This document shows, one piece after another, positions 9,801 through 17,687 of a DNA stretch of 64,000 bases. The stretch lies in NCBI GenBank assembly GCA_016716185.1, contig JADJWV010000002.1, positions 1,836,501-1,900,500 of the forward strand. The letters run 5' to 3'. Every line of letters begins with the position of its first letter. The stretch's first letter is position 1. The notes under the pieces are model-generated. The model ran no database searches and was not told where the DNA came from. It saw nothing but the letters and a program-made list of their open reading frames with translations. A program made the translations under genes and the position numbers. The stretch comes from Saprospiraceae bacterium. Lineage in GTDB: Bacteria; Bacteroidota; Bacteroidia; Chitinophagales; Saprospiraceae.

Positions 9801-10174
9801 GTGGTCAGTTCAGTAGTTGTTTCGTTGAGAGCAAAACTGAGCTTCTTGTTTTCTCCCAATTCAAAATAAACGTTTTCCCTTTGCTCGGTGGAATAACCTA
9901 CATAAGTTACTTTAATGGTATAAGGCCCACCTACCCGCATATTGGGAATGTTATACCTACCATCTTCCCGGGTATTCACTGCGTATGCAGTACCGGAAGG
10001 AGTATGAATGGCAAATACGGATGCGGCAATCAAAGGCTCTCCTTTGGAATCACTGATCAAACCGGATAATTGGGAAGTGGTAACACCTTGGGCAAATGAC
10101 ATACTGTTGGAAATCAACACCATACAAAGCACCAACAAAGGTGTAACCATGCAAGTCGTTAAGTTTTGTTTCAT
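6893..10174 (-). CDS. Oar-like TonB-dependent receptor with carboxypeptidase regulatory domain
   Basis: A 1093-residue outer-membrane receptor. A signal peptide (about 1-28) is followed by a carboxypeptidase-regulatory-like beta-sandwich (about 33-120: GLISDSKGEPLIAASVFA), a plug domain (about 140-260: DDFVKLTPQAS, INAVTKSGTN) and a long beta-barrel ending in the aromatic outer-membrane signature RLGARYFF. The large size, plug with SGTN motifs and the barrel type fit the Oar/OmpA-related branch of TonB receptors rather than a SusC, and no SusD is next to it. The cargo is unknown. It is a monocistronic unit with its own -7 box and a strong downstream hairpin. Confidence 0.9.
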   Translation of the reverse strand: MKQNLTTCMVTPLLVLCMVLISNSMSFAQGVTTSQLSGLISDSKGEPLIAASVFAIHTPSGTAYAVNTREDGRYNIPNMRVGGPYTIKVTYVGYSTEQRENVYFELGENKKLSFALNETTTELTTVDVIAKVGTLGEMTGTGTQISSEKIANIPTINRDIDDFVKLTPQASTYSDGISFGGMNNRYNAIYIDGAVNNDVYGLASSGTNGGSTGISPFSIDIIDQLQVVLSPYDVSYGGFAGGGINAVTKSGTNTLSGTAYYFVQNESLTGKSNTTYTDRYGLTRSKLNPYEEKTYGFSLGGPIQKDKLFFFANVEVQKDETPAPFDVETYLGLSTKADLESLRQTLISKYGYDPGGFGNTSDKLDGLKLFGKIDYNLNENNRLTLRHNYTKGEQLDRTAGSTTRINFENTGILFPSITNSTALELNTRFKNKYSNNLILGYTTVRDDRDPIGNDFPYLIINNGGNTSIRIGSEEFSTANELNQDIFTITDNFKIYNGAHTITIGTHNEFYDMYNIFIGQNYGTYTYDSLSGFLNDLPARSYVRSYSLVDSLTGDGSKAAGIFKAMQLGLYVQDDWEINDKLKITAGLRLDMPVMTTDPAVDTFFNNTALPKLKAQSDLANEVESGKVPDGQLMFSPRVGFLYDVNNNKKTIIRGGVGLFTSRIPFVWPGSIYTNNGLTLGRVTQSDIPGGAIFRSDVNNQYSNPNFKVPSGQYDLFVKDFKYPQVLKGNLGLDLKLPQGINFSLEGVYTKITNNVVYTQINNDENGAFRWTSSADNRLYHTRKSIEPTYSAVYVASNTDEGDAYTITASLAKNFSFGLNALLAYTYGDANSLMDATSSQNSSQWRGQISVDGRNTPTFGRADYAAGHRLISSLSYKFNWFGSKHVATTISLFYEGKTGSPYSYVIGGTSGQNVNNEVGSTSRNRSLIYIPKDISEINLVDYTVSGKTVTAAEQWAKLDAFISSDSYLSANRGKYAEKNSNWMPYTSYLDLAIKQDFSLFVNGKRHTLQISADIFNLANLINSDWGVRYTVPGNDFNNYQLMTFEKLVADANNNNLVTKPTFTYRGGSESGKASLDILNGSSRWEMRLGARYFF

Positions 10175-10209
10175 AATTGAGTTTTTTAGATGAAGGGACG
10201 AATATCAAA

Positions 10210-10217
10210 CAAAGTTA
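10210..10217 (-). promoter_or_regulatory. Bacteroidota-type -7 box for the Oar-like receptor gene
   Basis: On the minus strand the sequence TAACTTTG matches TAnnTTTG exactly, about 35 bases before the ATG at 10174. The surrounding 10,200-10,300 region is very AT-rich and holds no gene. Confidence 0.45.
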
Positions 10218-10309
10218 AGAGAACTTAAAAATACATATATTAATTTATTATAAATAAAATTAGATTTTATATATAATTGATTTATAATAAATTATACAGC
10301 TATCCTGGC

Positions 10310-11215
10310 TCAAAATAGTTCAGCAATCATGCACCGAGTGCTGCCTCCTCCTATTTTTTCGATGGTTGGAATAGGTATGGAAAGCAATTTGGCATGACGT
10401 TCGAGTGTAGCTTTTTGTTCGCTATTCAAACTTTCGTAGGCCGTTTGTGACAGAACCAACAACTTGTCATTTCCGGCATTGGTAAGCTCCAGCATGTTGC
10501 CGGCAAACTTCCCCATTTGATCAAAACTAATATCTACAAGTTCTTTTCCTGTGGTTGCAAAAAGATCTGCAATAATTTCGCGCTGATTGGCTTGTATGGC
10601 TTCCATGCAGCAAACTACAAAGTCATGACCAATTGCCATTAAGACATTGGTATGGTAAATTGGCGAACCATTTTTGTCGCTTGCATTGAAATAGACAATT
10701 TTATAATGGCTAAGCATAGAAAAAGTATCCAATGCCCTGATATCGGTTCTGGGGCTCAAACAAGCATAAGCTAATTTGTGTTCCCGGTCAAGGACCATCG
10801 AACCGGTACCTTCCAGATATTTGCCTTCTTCCTCCAGAATTTCCAGACTATATCGCTTTACATAATTTTGTTGTTTTTCGAGAAAATTTAAAATATCTTC
10901 TCTCCTTTCGAGTCGTCTGACCGGTGCAAACATCGGATAAGTGAAAATGATATTTCCATCATGAGTGGAAAACCAGTTATTCGGAAAAACTGCATCCGGT
11001 AAAACCAAATTCCTTAAGTCTTCAAAAACAATGACTTCAACACCGTTATTTCTCAAAATCTCAACCATACCATCAAACTCTTCTTTTGCCTTTTCATCAA
11101 CCCGTTCTATCGAATGATCATTGCTTTGAAACCGATTTGTTTCGGCCGTTTCGTTATTGAATCCGAAATGTGCGGGTCTGATCATCAGAATTCTGTTCGT
11201 AAGTTGCTTTTCCAT
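10310..11215 (-). CDS. ctlX: amidinotransferase/arginine deiminase superfamily hydrolase, CtlX-like
   Basis: A 301-residue soluble enzyme of the pentein (guanidino-group-modifying) fold. It opens with NRILMIRPAHFGFNNET, typical of the citrulline utilization hydrolase CtlX group, and has VFPNNWFSTHDG near residue 94, an acidic EGTGSMVLDR segment (about 135), and the C-terminal GGGSTRCM that provides the catalytic cysteine. Pentein enzymes hydrolyse or transfer amidino/ureido groups; CtlX members have been connected with citrulline breakdown. A short gap separates it from the queuosine-precursor transporter gene upstream on the same strand; no arginine pathway genes are adjacent, so the substrate stays an inference. 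Confidence 0.8.
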   Translation of the reverse strand: MEKQLTNRILMIRPAHFGFNNETAETNRFQSNDHSIERVDEKAKEEFDGMVEILRNNGVEVIVFEDLRNLVLPDAVFPNNWFSTHDGNIIFTYPMFAPVRRLERREDILNFLEKQQNYVKRYSLEILEEEGKYLEGTGSMVLDREHKLAYACLSPRTDIRALDTFSMLSHYKIVYFNASDKNGSPIYHTNVLMAIGHDFVVCCMEAIQANQREIIADLFATTGKELVDISFDQMGKFAGNMLELTNAGNDKLLVLSQTAYESLNSEQKATLERHAKLLSIPIPTIEKIGGGSTRCMIAELF

Positions 11216-11239
11216 TACGTTGATTATTTATAAAGTCAC

Positions 11240-12049
11240 TTATGCGTCTGCCATCGCATTTTTTCTCAATTGCATCGCGATTTCTTCCCCTAAAAACCAT
11301 TTAATGCATGCATGTAATAAATATAAAAAAGGAGTTAAAAGTACTGCCACACTTAATTTATAGATGTAATTTACCGTACCAATCGCTAAAACCGTTTGCA
11401 ATGGCCATTGTGCACCCAGATAAAAAGCTATAAAAAGCACAATGTAACTATCAAAGAACTGCGATATGAATGTGGAGCCTGTCGCACGGAGCCATATATT
11501 TTTTTCTCCTGTCACAGATTTTATGCGTCTGAACAAAACAGCGTCTAATAATTGAGCGAAAAAAAACGCAACCAAGGAAGCCACAATAATCTTCAAACCT
11601 TGTCCAAATACCAGATTATAGGCTGTATTGTAATTTCCAACTTCAGAAGCAAGTTGGTTCCGATTTTGATCATCAGTTATTGAATTTAAATGTGAATGAA
11701 TCCAGAAATCTGCCGGAACAAGCTGGATGGCCATATATATTATGAGAAATGAATAGGCAATCATCCCAATAGCCAGATAGGATAATTTCATCACTGCTTT
11801 TTTTCCGAAATATTCATTAATGACATCCGTAAGTATGAATACAACAGGCCAGATCAGTACCCCGGCTGTTAATTGAAAACTGAGATCACTTTGTCCAAAA
11901 AATGAAAAACTGAAGGCTTGAATTCCCAGAGTTTTTTCAAGACTAAAAATTTTTACTCCTATGAACTCAGCTACCAATGCATTGGTAATAAAAACAGCGG
12001 CTAAGACAATAAACAATTGATTCGACTTATTTTTGGCCGTTTTTACCAT
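11240..12049 (-). CDS. queuosine precursor transporter (YhhQ/VUT family)
   Basis: A 269-residue inner-membrane protein with about six hydrophobic helices. The motif LTAGVLIWPVVFILTDVINEYFGKK (given here only in part: FILTDVINEYFGKK, near residues 70-90) and the later FISQFFDSYIVLFIAFY are hallmarks of the YhhQ/VUT family, which imports 7-cyano- or 7-aminomethyl-7-deazaguanine for queuosine tRNA modification. I start at the ATG at 12049; a GTG one codon upstream is possible. The gene precedes ctlX by about 25 bases and is divergent from hscA. No que biosynthesis genes are within the window. Confidence 0.85.
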   Translation of the reverse strand: MVKTAKNKSNQLFIVLAAVFITNALVAEFIGVKIFSLEKTLGIQAFSFSFFGQSDLSFQLTAGVLIWPVVFILTDVINEYFGKKAVMKLSYLAIGMIAYSFLIIYMAIQLVPADFWIHSHLNSITDDQNRNQLASEVGNYNTAYNLVFGQGLKIIVASLVAFFFAQLLDAVLFRRIKSVTGEKNIWLRATGSTFISQFFDSYIVLFIAFYLGAQWPLQTVLAIGTVNYIYKLSVAVLLTPFLYLLHACIKWFLGEEIAMQLRKNAMADA

Positions 12050-12102
12050 CACAGCTAAACAAATCTTGCTTAAATAAGTTTACGTTGTGCATATTAGGAT
12101 AG

Positions 12103-13956
12103 ATGGCTAAATTCGGAATTGACTTAAAGACGGGAAATCTAACTACAACCAAAGAAATAGTGGTTGGAATTGATTTGGGCACCACCAACAGCCTGATGGC
12201 CTATATGGAAGGCGACCACCCTGTCATTATCCCCATTGGTTTTGACGGAAAAGGCATTTTAGAATCTGCAATATTTCTGAATGATAACGGGAATGTAGAA
12301 GTTGGACATTATGCCCGGCTTAAAAGAATGGCACATCCTCAAAACACAGTGTATTCAGTCAAAAGATTGTTAGGGAGAACCATCGAGGAACTTCGCGAAA
12401 AAAATATTGAGCTCCCATATGCTGTATTTGGACAGCCGGATTCCGGGGCCATTAATATTTTAATCCAGGATAAAGTATTTTCACCAGTTGAAATTTCTGC
12501 CTATATTCTGAAGGAAATGAAATCAGAGGCTGAATTTATTCTTAAACAAAAATTAAGCAAAGCAGTCATTACGGTTCCTGCGTATTTTTCAGATGCACAA
12601 AGACAGGCCACGCGCTCGGCAGGAGAATTGGCTGGGTTTGAAGTCTTGCGCATCCTCAATGAACCCACAGCGGCTTCCATGGCTTATGGAATGGGACTCC
12701 AAAGAGATGAGGTCAAACACATCATGGTTTACGATTTAGGTGGCGGAACATTTGATGTGTCTATTTTGAGAATCGAAGATGGAATTTTTGAGGTACTGTC
12801 AACAAATGGCGACAATTTTTTAGGAGGTGATGACATCGATAATGCCATTTTCCAATTTTGGCTGCATAAATACCCTATTAAACAAAATGATTTAGTCAAT
12901 GAAGAACTTAGAAATTTAGCAGAGTTAGCTAAAATTTCATTGAGTTCGAACGACATTTTTGAATCTATTTTTTATGGTCACAAAATTCAATTTACAAAAA
13001 CAGAATTGGAAAAATTGTGCTCTCCATTTATTGACAAGACAATAGAATGCTGCCAAAAAGCACTAAAGGACAGTACGCTAAGTGTAAAACAATTGGATGA
13101 AATCGTCCTGGTAGGTGGCTCTACCCGATTGACAGCCCTAAAGAATATCCTAAACCGAACATTTGGTATTTCGATAAACGATTCGCTTAATCCCGATCAG
13201 GTAGTTGCCCTGGGTGCAGCCATTCAGGCTGATATTCTGACCGGAAATAGAAAAGATTATTTGTTGCTTGATGTAACCCCCTTAAGTATTGGAATCGAAA
13301 CTATGGGTGGATTGATGGATACCATCATCCCAAGAAATTCTAAAATACCCTTAAAACTTGCAAAACAATACACCACCTACAAGGATGGGCAATCCAATAT
13401 CAGAATTTCAGTCTATCAGGGCGAAAGAGAATTCGTCAAAGACAATATCAAATTGGGCGAATTTGTTTTAAGTGGAATTGAACCTATGCCGGCTGGATTG
13501 CCCCGCCTGGAAGTCGTATTTTCAATCGATGTTGACGGAATCCTTTCTGTAAATGCTACGGAGTTGCGAAGTAAGGTCAACCACTCGATAGAAATAAAGT
13601 CTTCCTTTAAACTTGATCAGGAAGAAATCGCAAAGAGGTTGATGGAATCTGTAAAAATGGCGGAAATTGACATCGAACAAAAGGCCCTGACCGATGCCCT
13701 CAATGAAGCTGGATACATTCTTGTAAATGCCAGGAGATTTGCAAAAAATAACAACTCCCTACTGGAGGCTGGCGAAATAGAATTGCTTGCTGCCCAAATA
13801 GCCCAACTCGAATCTTCATTAGCCCTTACTTCTGCTAAAAGCATTCAAGATTCCATAGAACAATTCAATTCTCACACCTCAGAAATTGCTCATAAAATTA
13901 TGGATTTACAAATTCAAAAATCCTTATCGGGGTATTCCGTAGATAAATTAACTTAG
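12103..13956 (+). CDS. hscA: Fe-S assembly Hsp70 chaperone HscA
   Basis: A 617-residue Hsp70-family ATPase. The nucleotide-binding domain shows GIDLGTTNS (22-30), the DLGGGTFDVS phosphate loop (about 210) and the GGSTR motif (about 345), followed by the linker DVTPLSIGIET and a substrate-binding domain with a short lid. The N-terminus with about 15 residues ahead of the ATPase core and the reduced C-terminal lid fit HscA, which helps deliver Fe-S clusters from the scaffold protein, rather than DnaK. No hscB, iscU or iscS is adjacent. The SUI1-type gene follows after four bases and probably shares the transcript. A housekeeping DnaK-like paralogue is the alternative. Confidence 0.8.
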   Translation: MAKFGIDLKTGNLTTTKEIVVGIDLGTTNSLMAYMEGDHPVIIPIGFDGKGILESAIFLNDNGNVEVGHYARLKRMAHPQNTVYSVKRLLGRTIEELREKNIELPYAVFGQPDSGAINILIQDKVFSPVEISAYILKEMKSEAEFILKQKLSKAVITVPAYFSDAQRQATRSAGELAGFEVLRILNEPTAASMAYGMGLQRDEVKHIMVYDLGGGTFDVSILRIEDGIFEVLSTNGDNFLGGDDIDNAIFQFWLHKYPIKQNDLVNEELRNLAELAKISLSSNDIFESIFYGHKIQFTKTELEKLCSPFIDKTIECCQKALKDSTLSVKQLDEIVLVGGSTRLTALKNILNRTFGISINDSLNPDQVVALGAAIQADILTGNRKDYLLLDVTPLSIGIETMGGLMDTIIPRNSKIPLKLAKQYTTYKDGQSNIRISVYQGEREFVKDNIKLGEFVLSGIEPMPAGLPRLEVVFSIDVDGILSVNATELRSKVNHSIEIKSSFKLDQEEIAKRLMESVKMAEIDIEQKALTDALNEAGYILVNARRFAKNNNSLLEAGEIELLAAQIAQLESSLALTSAKSIQDSIEQFNSHTSEIAHKIMDLQIQKSLSGYSVDKLT

Positions 13957-13960
13957 CCCC

Positions 13961-14317
13961 ATGAAAAAGACCAAACTGGATTCGCTGTCAGATCTTGCCA
14001 TGGTCTTTTCGACAAACAAATCGCATACACCAGATTCTGAAAATCAGGAATCTACTGAAAATTCCAACAAAAAACTGCAAGCTGTTCGTGTACAACTCAA
14101 CACCCGTCTCAAGGGAGGTAAATCTGCCAGTATAATTTATGGCCTTGAAGAACAAGAAGATGTGTTGCAACAAATCTGCAAACAAATCAAACAGAAATGT
14201 GGTGTGGGTGGCAGTGTTAAAGATGGAGAAATCATCATTCAGGGGGATCAGGTTATTAAAATAATAGGACTTCTCAAAGAACTCGGATATACACAAACCA
14301 AAAGAAGCGGAGGATAG
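13961..14317 (+). CDS. SUI1/eIF1-type translation factor (YciH-like)
   Basis: A 118-residue protein with a C-terminal SUI1 domain (about 45-118). The conserved basic strand VRVQLNTRLKGGKSASIIYGL and the later CGVGGSVKDGEIIIQGDQ match eIF1/YciH. In eukaryotes eIF1 monitors start-codon choice; bacterial YciH appears to act at initiation, perhaps against non-canonical complexes. The first 40 residues are low-complexity and polar. It lies four bases behind hscA and four bases before the BNR lipoprotein gene, so the three may be co-transcribed, although a functional connection is not evident. Confidence 0.85.
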   Translation: MKKTKLDSLSDLAMVFSTNKSHTPDSENQESTENSNKKLQAVRVQLNTRLKGGKSASIIYGLEEQEDVLQQICKQIKQKCGVGGSVKDGEIIIQGDQVIKIIGLLKELGYTQTKRSGG

Positions 14318-14321
14318 GTAG

Positions 14322-16793
14322 ATGAAAAACACGGCTGTTTTAATTTTCCTTCTTTTATCTCTTCACCTACTCCAAAGTTGCAAGACGGATAAATGCGAAA
14401 GCAAGACAGATCCTTTTTCAAAAATGAGTTTCTCCGGGGGAAAACTGAACAGCAGTTTTCATGCATTTCAGTTTAAGTCCTGGCAGGATAATATCCAGCT
14501 TGATTTTTCATATGCAACAGATTTCATTGAAGCATTCAATCATTCAAAAACATCACTTCAAACAGGAGAAACGGAATCTGATCTTCCTCCATGGAATTCG
14601 ATAGGTCCTTTCGACATTGCCGGTAGAAGTCTTTGTCTGGCAATGAACCCCGTAGACACTCAAATAATCTGGATGGGCTCGGCTGGTTCAGGTTTATGGC
14701 GGAGTAACAGCGGCGGACTTGGAGATCGGGCGTGGTCCTATGTTGCAACCGGATTTCCTGTTCAGTCTGTTTCTGCCATCGCATTAGATCCTTTGGAGCC
14801 GGAGACTCTTTACATTGCAACAGGTGAGAATTATTCTATGGAATTGCCGGGTAAAGGATTCCACAACAGGACATTCAGAGGAAGCAGAGGAATTGGGATA
14901 TTGAAATCCACTGATGAGGGCAAAAGCTGGAAACTCATACTTAACTATTTAACGAAACCGGATCTTTGTGTTTGGAAAATTGTCATTCCCGAAGGTCAAA
15001 GCAAGATCGTATTTGCTGCCGGCAATATGGGAATTCTTAAATCTGAAGATGCAGGCGAAAACTGGTATTCTGTATTTGATACCAGTATGGTAAGTGATTT
15101 ATTAGTTCAATCGGATAATCCCGGTATCCTCTACGCTGGCGTAGGGGGAATCCAGGGGAATATATATGGCTTATATAAATCCAGAGACGGTGGACAAAAT
15201 TGGAACTACATTGAATCACCGGCTGGAAATCATCTGGATGGGCGTATTATGCTGGCATCCTGCAAAAGCCATCCACAGCATATTTATGCAGCCTTTGCCT
15301 CGGCATTCGAATCCAAAGGCATCTTAAGAACCACAGATGGTTTTGAAACGACAAAGTACTACGTCCCTATCAAAGACGTTAGTTCACATCAGGGTTGGTA
15401 TGCAAAAAGTCTTCAGATTAAAGACGATGATCCTTCGCATTTGCTTATAGGAGGTGTTGATTTGTATTATGATTCGACGGGGACAGGCAACAAGCTCTTA
15501 AATCTCATTTATCGCAAAATAAAAATACACGCTGATTTTCACGATGTAATTTCTAATCCCAGAGATCCTAACAAAATTTATTTTGCAACAGATGGAGGCA
15601 TGTACCGAAGTGATGATTTTTGCAAAACAGTGCTACAATGCAATGGTGGTTATCTGAGTACACAGGTATATAACGGTTCCATCAACAAAACCGGTACTAA
15701 AATCTTAGCTGGACTACAAGACAATAAAACGGCACTTTATGAAGATGGTGTTTGGAAAAACATTCATTTAGGCGATGGCACTTTCAACAGTTTTCATCCT
15801 GTTGATGACCAAATATTGCTGGTATCGAGCCAGTTTCAGAATTTATATCAAAGCGAAAATTCGGGTATCGATTGGAAAGAACTTTTGCCTCCAAACTCAA
15901 AATCAGCTTTTGTGGCGCCTTTCACAAGAAGTCCACTCTTGTATGATTTGATTTACTCCGGAGGAGATCAGTTTTATACCTCAGAAAACGGAGGTTTATC
16001 TTGGATAAAAAAGAATCTCACAACAAGCACTGAAAAAATTATCTGCATTCATGCTTCTAAACATCAGGCGGGTACAGTTCTGTTTGCGAGTTACGACGAG
16101 TCATCTAAAGTGTCGCGTATCTACATCAGTCCCAATAAAGGAACTACAATCAGGGAATCCTCTATTTCCTCTACAGGGGTTCTCATCCGCAAGATTTCAG
16201 GACATCCGGTCTTGCCGAATGTATTTTACGCAGCGACCTCATCTTTTGGATCCGATCCTGTTTTAATTTCAAAAGATTCAGGAATGAATTGGGAATCCGC
16301 AGGAAATCACCATTTGCCTCGGGTGCCCTGTCATTCCGTTTTAGCAGATCCTCTGAAACCAGAAACTTTGTATGCAGGTACAGACCTCGGACTTTATGTA
16401 AGTTTTGACAGCGGTCTGCATTGGGAAGCTTATAATGCACATCCTTATGATGTGGTGCCCGTCTACGATCTGATTTACGATGGGAACAAAAATAAAATTC
16501 TGGTATTCACACACGGTTTTGGAGTATTCACTTGTGAAAGGCTGGAAAAAAGCATTCCAACTAAAATTGTAATTCCAATAACGGATAATTACGAGGTTTT
16601 TTTTCGAAACAAATTAGCTGCTCATATCAACTTACCAAAAACAGGTGATTTTGAAATCATTAATTTGAATGGATCAAAAGTCCCTTTCCGGCGCATTGGT
16701 AATAAAATTTACATCGAAACTGAAGTGTCGGGAATATACTTGGCGAATCACTCCACATTTAGAAAAATAACTAAAAAGTTTATTTTACTTTGA
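14322..16793 (+). CDS. sortilin/BNR-repeat beta-propeller lipoprotein with T9SS-like tail
   Basis: An 823-residue envelope protein. A signal peptide ends in a lipobox (LLQSC, about residue 20). The body consists of many BNR/VPS10-type repeats (SEDAGENWYS, SRDGGQNWNY, SENGGLSWIK, SKDSGMNWES, SFDSGLHWEA), typical of multi-blade beta-propellers such as photosystem stability factor HCF136-like or xyloglucanase-like proteins. Catalytic acid residues cannot be assigned, so a sialidase or glucanase name is not justified. The C-terminal 75 residues (FEIINLNGSKVPFRRIGN, then VSGIYLAN and a lysine-rich end) look like a T9SS type A sorting region. Having both a lipobox and such a tail is unusual. Confidence 0.75.
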   Translation: MKNTAVLIFLLLSLHLLQSCKTDKCESKTDPFSKMSFSGGKLNSSFHAFQFKSWQDNIQLDFSYATDFIEAFNHSKTSLQTGETESDLPPWNSIGPFDIAGRSLCLAMNPVDTQIIWMGSAGSGLWRSNSGGLGDRAWSYVATGFPVQSVSAIALDPLEPETLYIATGENYSMELPGKGFHNRTFRGSRGIGILKSTDEGKSWKLILNYLTKPDLCVWKIVIPEGQSKIVFAAGNMGILKSEDAGENWYSVFDTSMVSDLLVQSDNPGILYAGVGGIQGNIYGLYKSRDGGQNWNYIESPAGNHLDGRIMLASCKSHPQHIYAAFASAFESKGILRTTDGFETTKYYVPIKDVSSHQGWYAKSLQIKDDDPSHLLIGGVDLYYDSTGTGNKLLNLIYRKIKIHADFHDVISNPRDPNKIYFATDGGMYRSDDFCKTVLQCNGGYLSTQVYNGSINKTGTKILAGLQDNKTALYEDGVWKNIHLGDGTFNSFHPVDDQILLVSSQFQNLYQSENSGIDWKELLPPNSKSAFVAPFTRSPLLYDLIYSGGDQFYTSENGGLSWIKKNLTTSTEKIICIHASKHQAGTVLFASYDESSKVSRIYISPNKGTTIRESSISSTGVLIRKISGHPVLPNVFYAATSSFGSDPVLISKDSGMNWESAGNHHLPRVPCHSVLADPLKPETLYAGTDLGLYVSFDSGLHWEAYNAHPYDVVPVYDLIYDGNKNKILVFTHGFGVFTCERLEKSIPTKIVIPITDNYEVFFRNKLAAHINLPKTGDFEIINLNGSKVPFRRIGNKIYIETEVSGIYLANHSTFRKITKKFILL

Positions 16794-16826
16794 TGGATCC
16801 ATAGATTTGCGATGCAAATTTTTTAT

Positions 16827-17669
16827 TCATTTCTTACAAATCATAAATCGAGGTTTATTCAGATAATCTGTTTCCGTGTTTACTTCTTTATATGCATACT
16901 CAAGAAAGATGGATTCTATTTCCCGGACTTTAAATTCATTGAGTTCCATATAAATTGTACCCCCTTCTTTTAAAAATAGCTTTCCGAATTTAGCGATCTT
17001 TTTATAGAAGATAAGAGGATCATCACCGGGGGCAAACAAAGCCATATGAGGCTCGAAATTTAAAACACTGGATTGCATAGTTTCGGTTTCAGAATTACAC
17101 ACATAAGGAGGATTGCTGACAATAAGATCCCAGGGTAAATCCGGCCAGCTGCCTTCTTCCAAAAAGTCGAATTCCAAAAAATGTAGTTTTATGGACATCG
17201 AGTTTGCGTTATGTTTTGCACAATTCAACGCGGCTTCAGAATGATCAAGGGCATAAACTTCCCAGGAAGGCTTCTGCTTTTTCAGATACAAGGCTATACA
17301 TCCGGAACCGGTGCCAATATCGAGAACTTTAAGATTCTCTGCAAACTGCAGCCGTTTATAAACCATAGCTGCCAATTCTTCTGTCTCTGAACGGGGAATC
17401 AATACAGAAGGATTTACCGTCAGATTTAAATTGATAAATGGGGCGCTTCCCGCAATATATTGTATGGGCTCTCCCACCAAAAGCCTTTCTACCCAATTAT
17501 TAAGCCCATTATTTATTTGGATTTCATCGAATGAGCTCATTAAATCGTGATTTTGGAGGGCGATAAAGTCTAAAAAATAATTAGCTATATTATTGATTTC
17601 CTGACTGTTATATTTACTATCAAGCCTTTCCTCGAAATATTGGCACAGTTCTTGTTTTTTTAATAACAT
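16827..17669 (-). CDS. prmC: peptide chain release factor N5-glutamine methyltransferase
   Basis: A 280-residue SAM-dependent methyltransferase that modifies the glutamine of the GGQ motif in release factors RF1 and RF2. Seen are the N-terminal helical domain with GEPIQYIAG (about 66-74), SAM motif I (VLDIGTGSGCIAL, 115-127) and the substrate motif NPPY (186-189). I choose the ATG at 17669, which gives the usual PrmC N-terminus; a TTG at 17702 would overlap the divergent metalloprotease gene. Divergently arranged with that gene with 18 bases between the two starts. Confidence 0.9.
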   Translation of the reverse strand: MLLKKQELCQYFEERLDSKYNSQEINNIANYFLDFIALQNHDLMSSFDEIQINNGLNNWVERLLVGEPIQYIAGSAPFINLNLTVNPSVLIPRSETEELAAMVYKRLQFAENLKVLDIGTGSGCIALYLKKQKPSWEVYALDHSEAALNCAKHNANSMSIKLHFLEFDFLEEGSWPDLPWDLIVSNPPYVCNSETETMQSSVLNFEPHMALFAPGDDPLIFYKKIAKFGKLFLKEGGTIYMELNEFKVREIESIFLEYAYKEVNTETDYLNKPRFMICKK

Positions 17670-17687
17670 ATTATAAAATATTTTAAT

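Noticed and set aside
9743..10069. Plus-strand reading frame of 108 codons
   Set aside because: Lies fully antisense to the conserved plug and regulatory domain of the Oar-like receptor.
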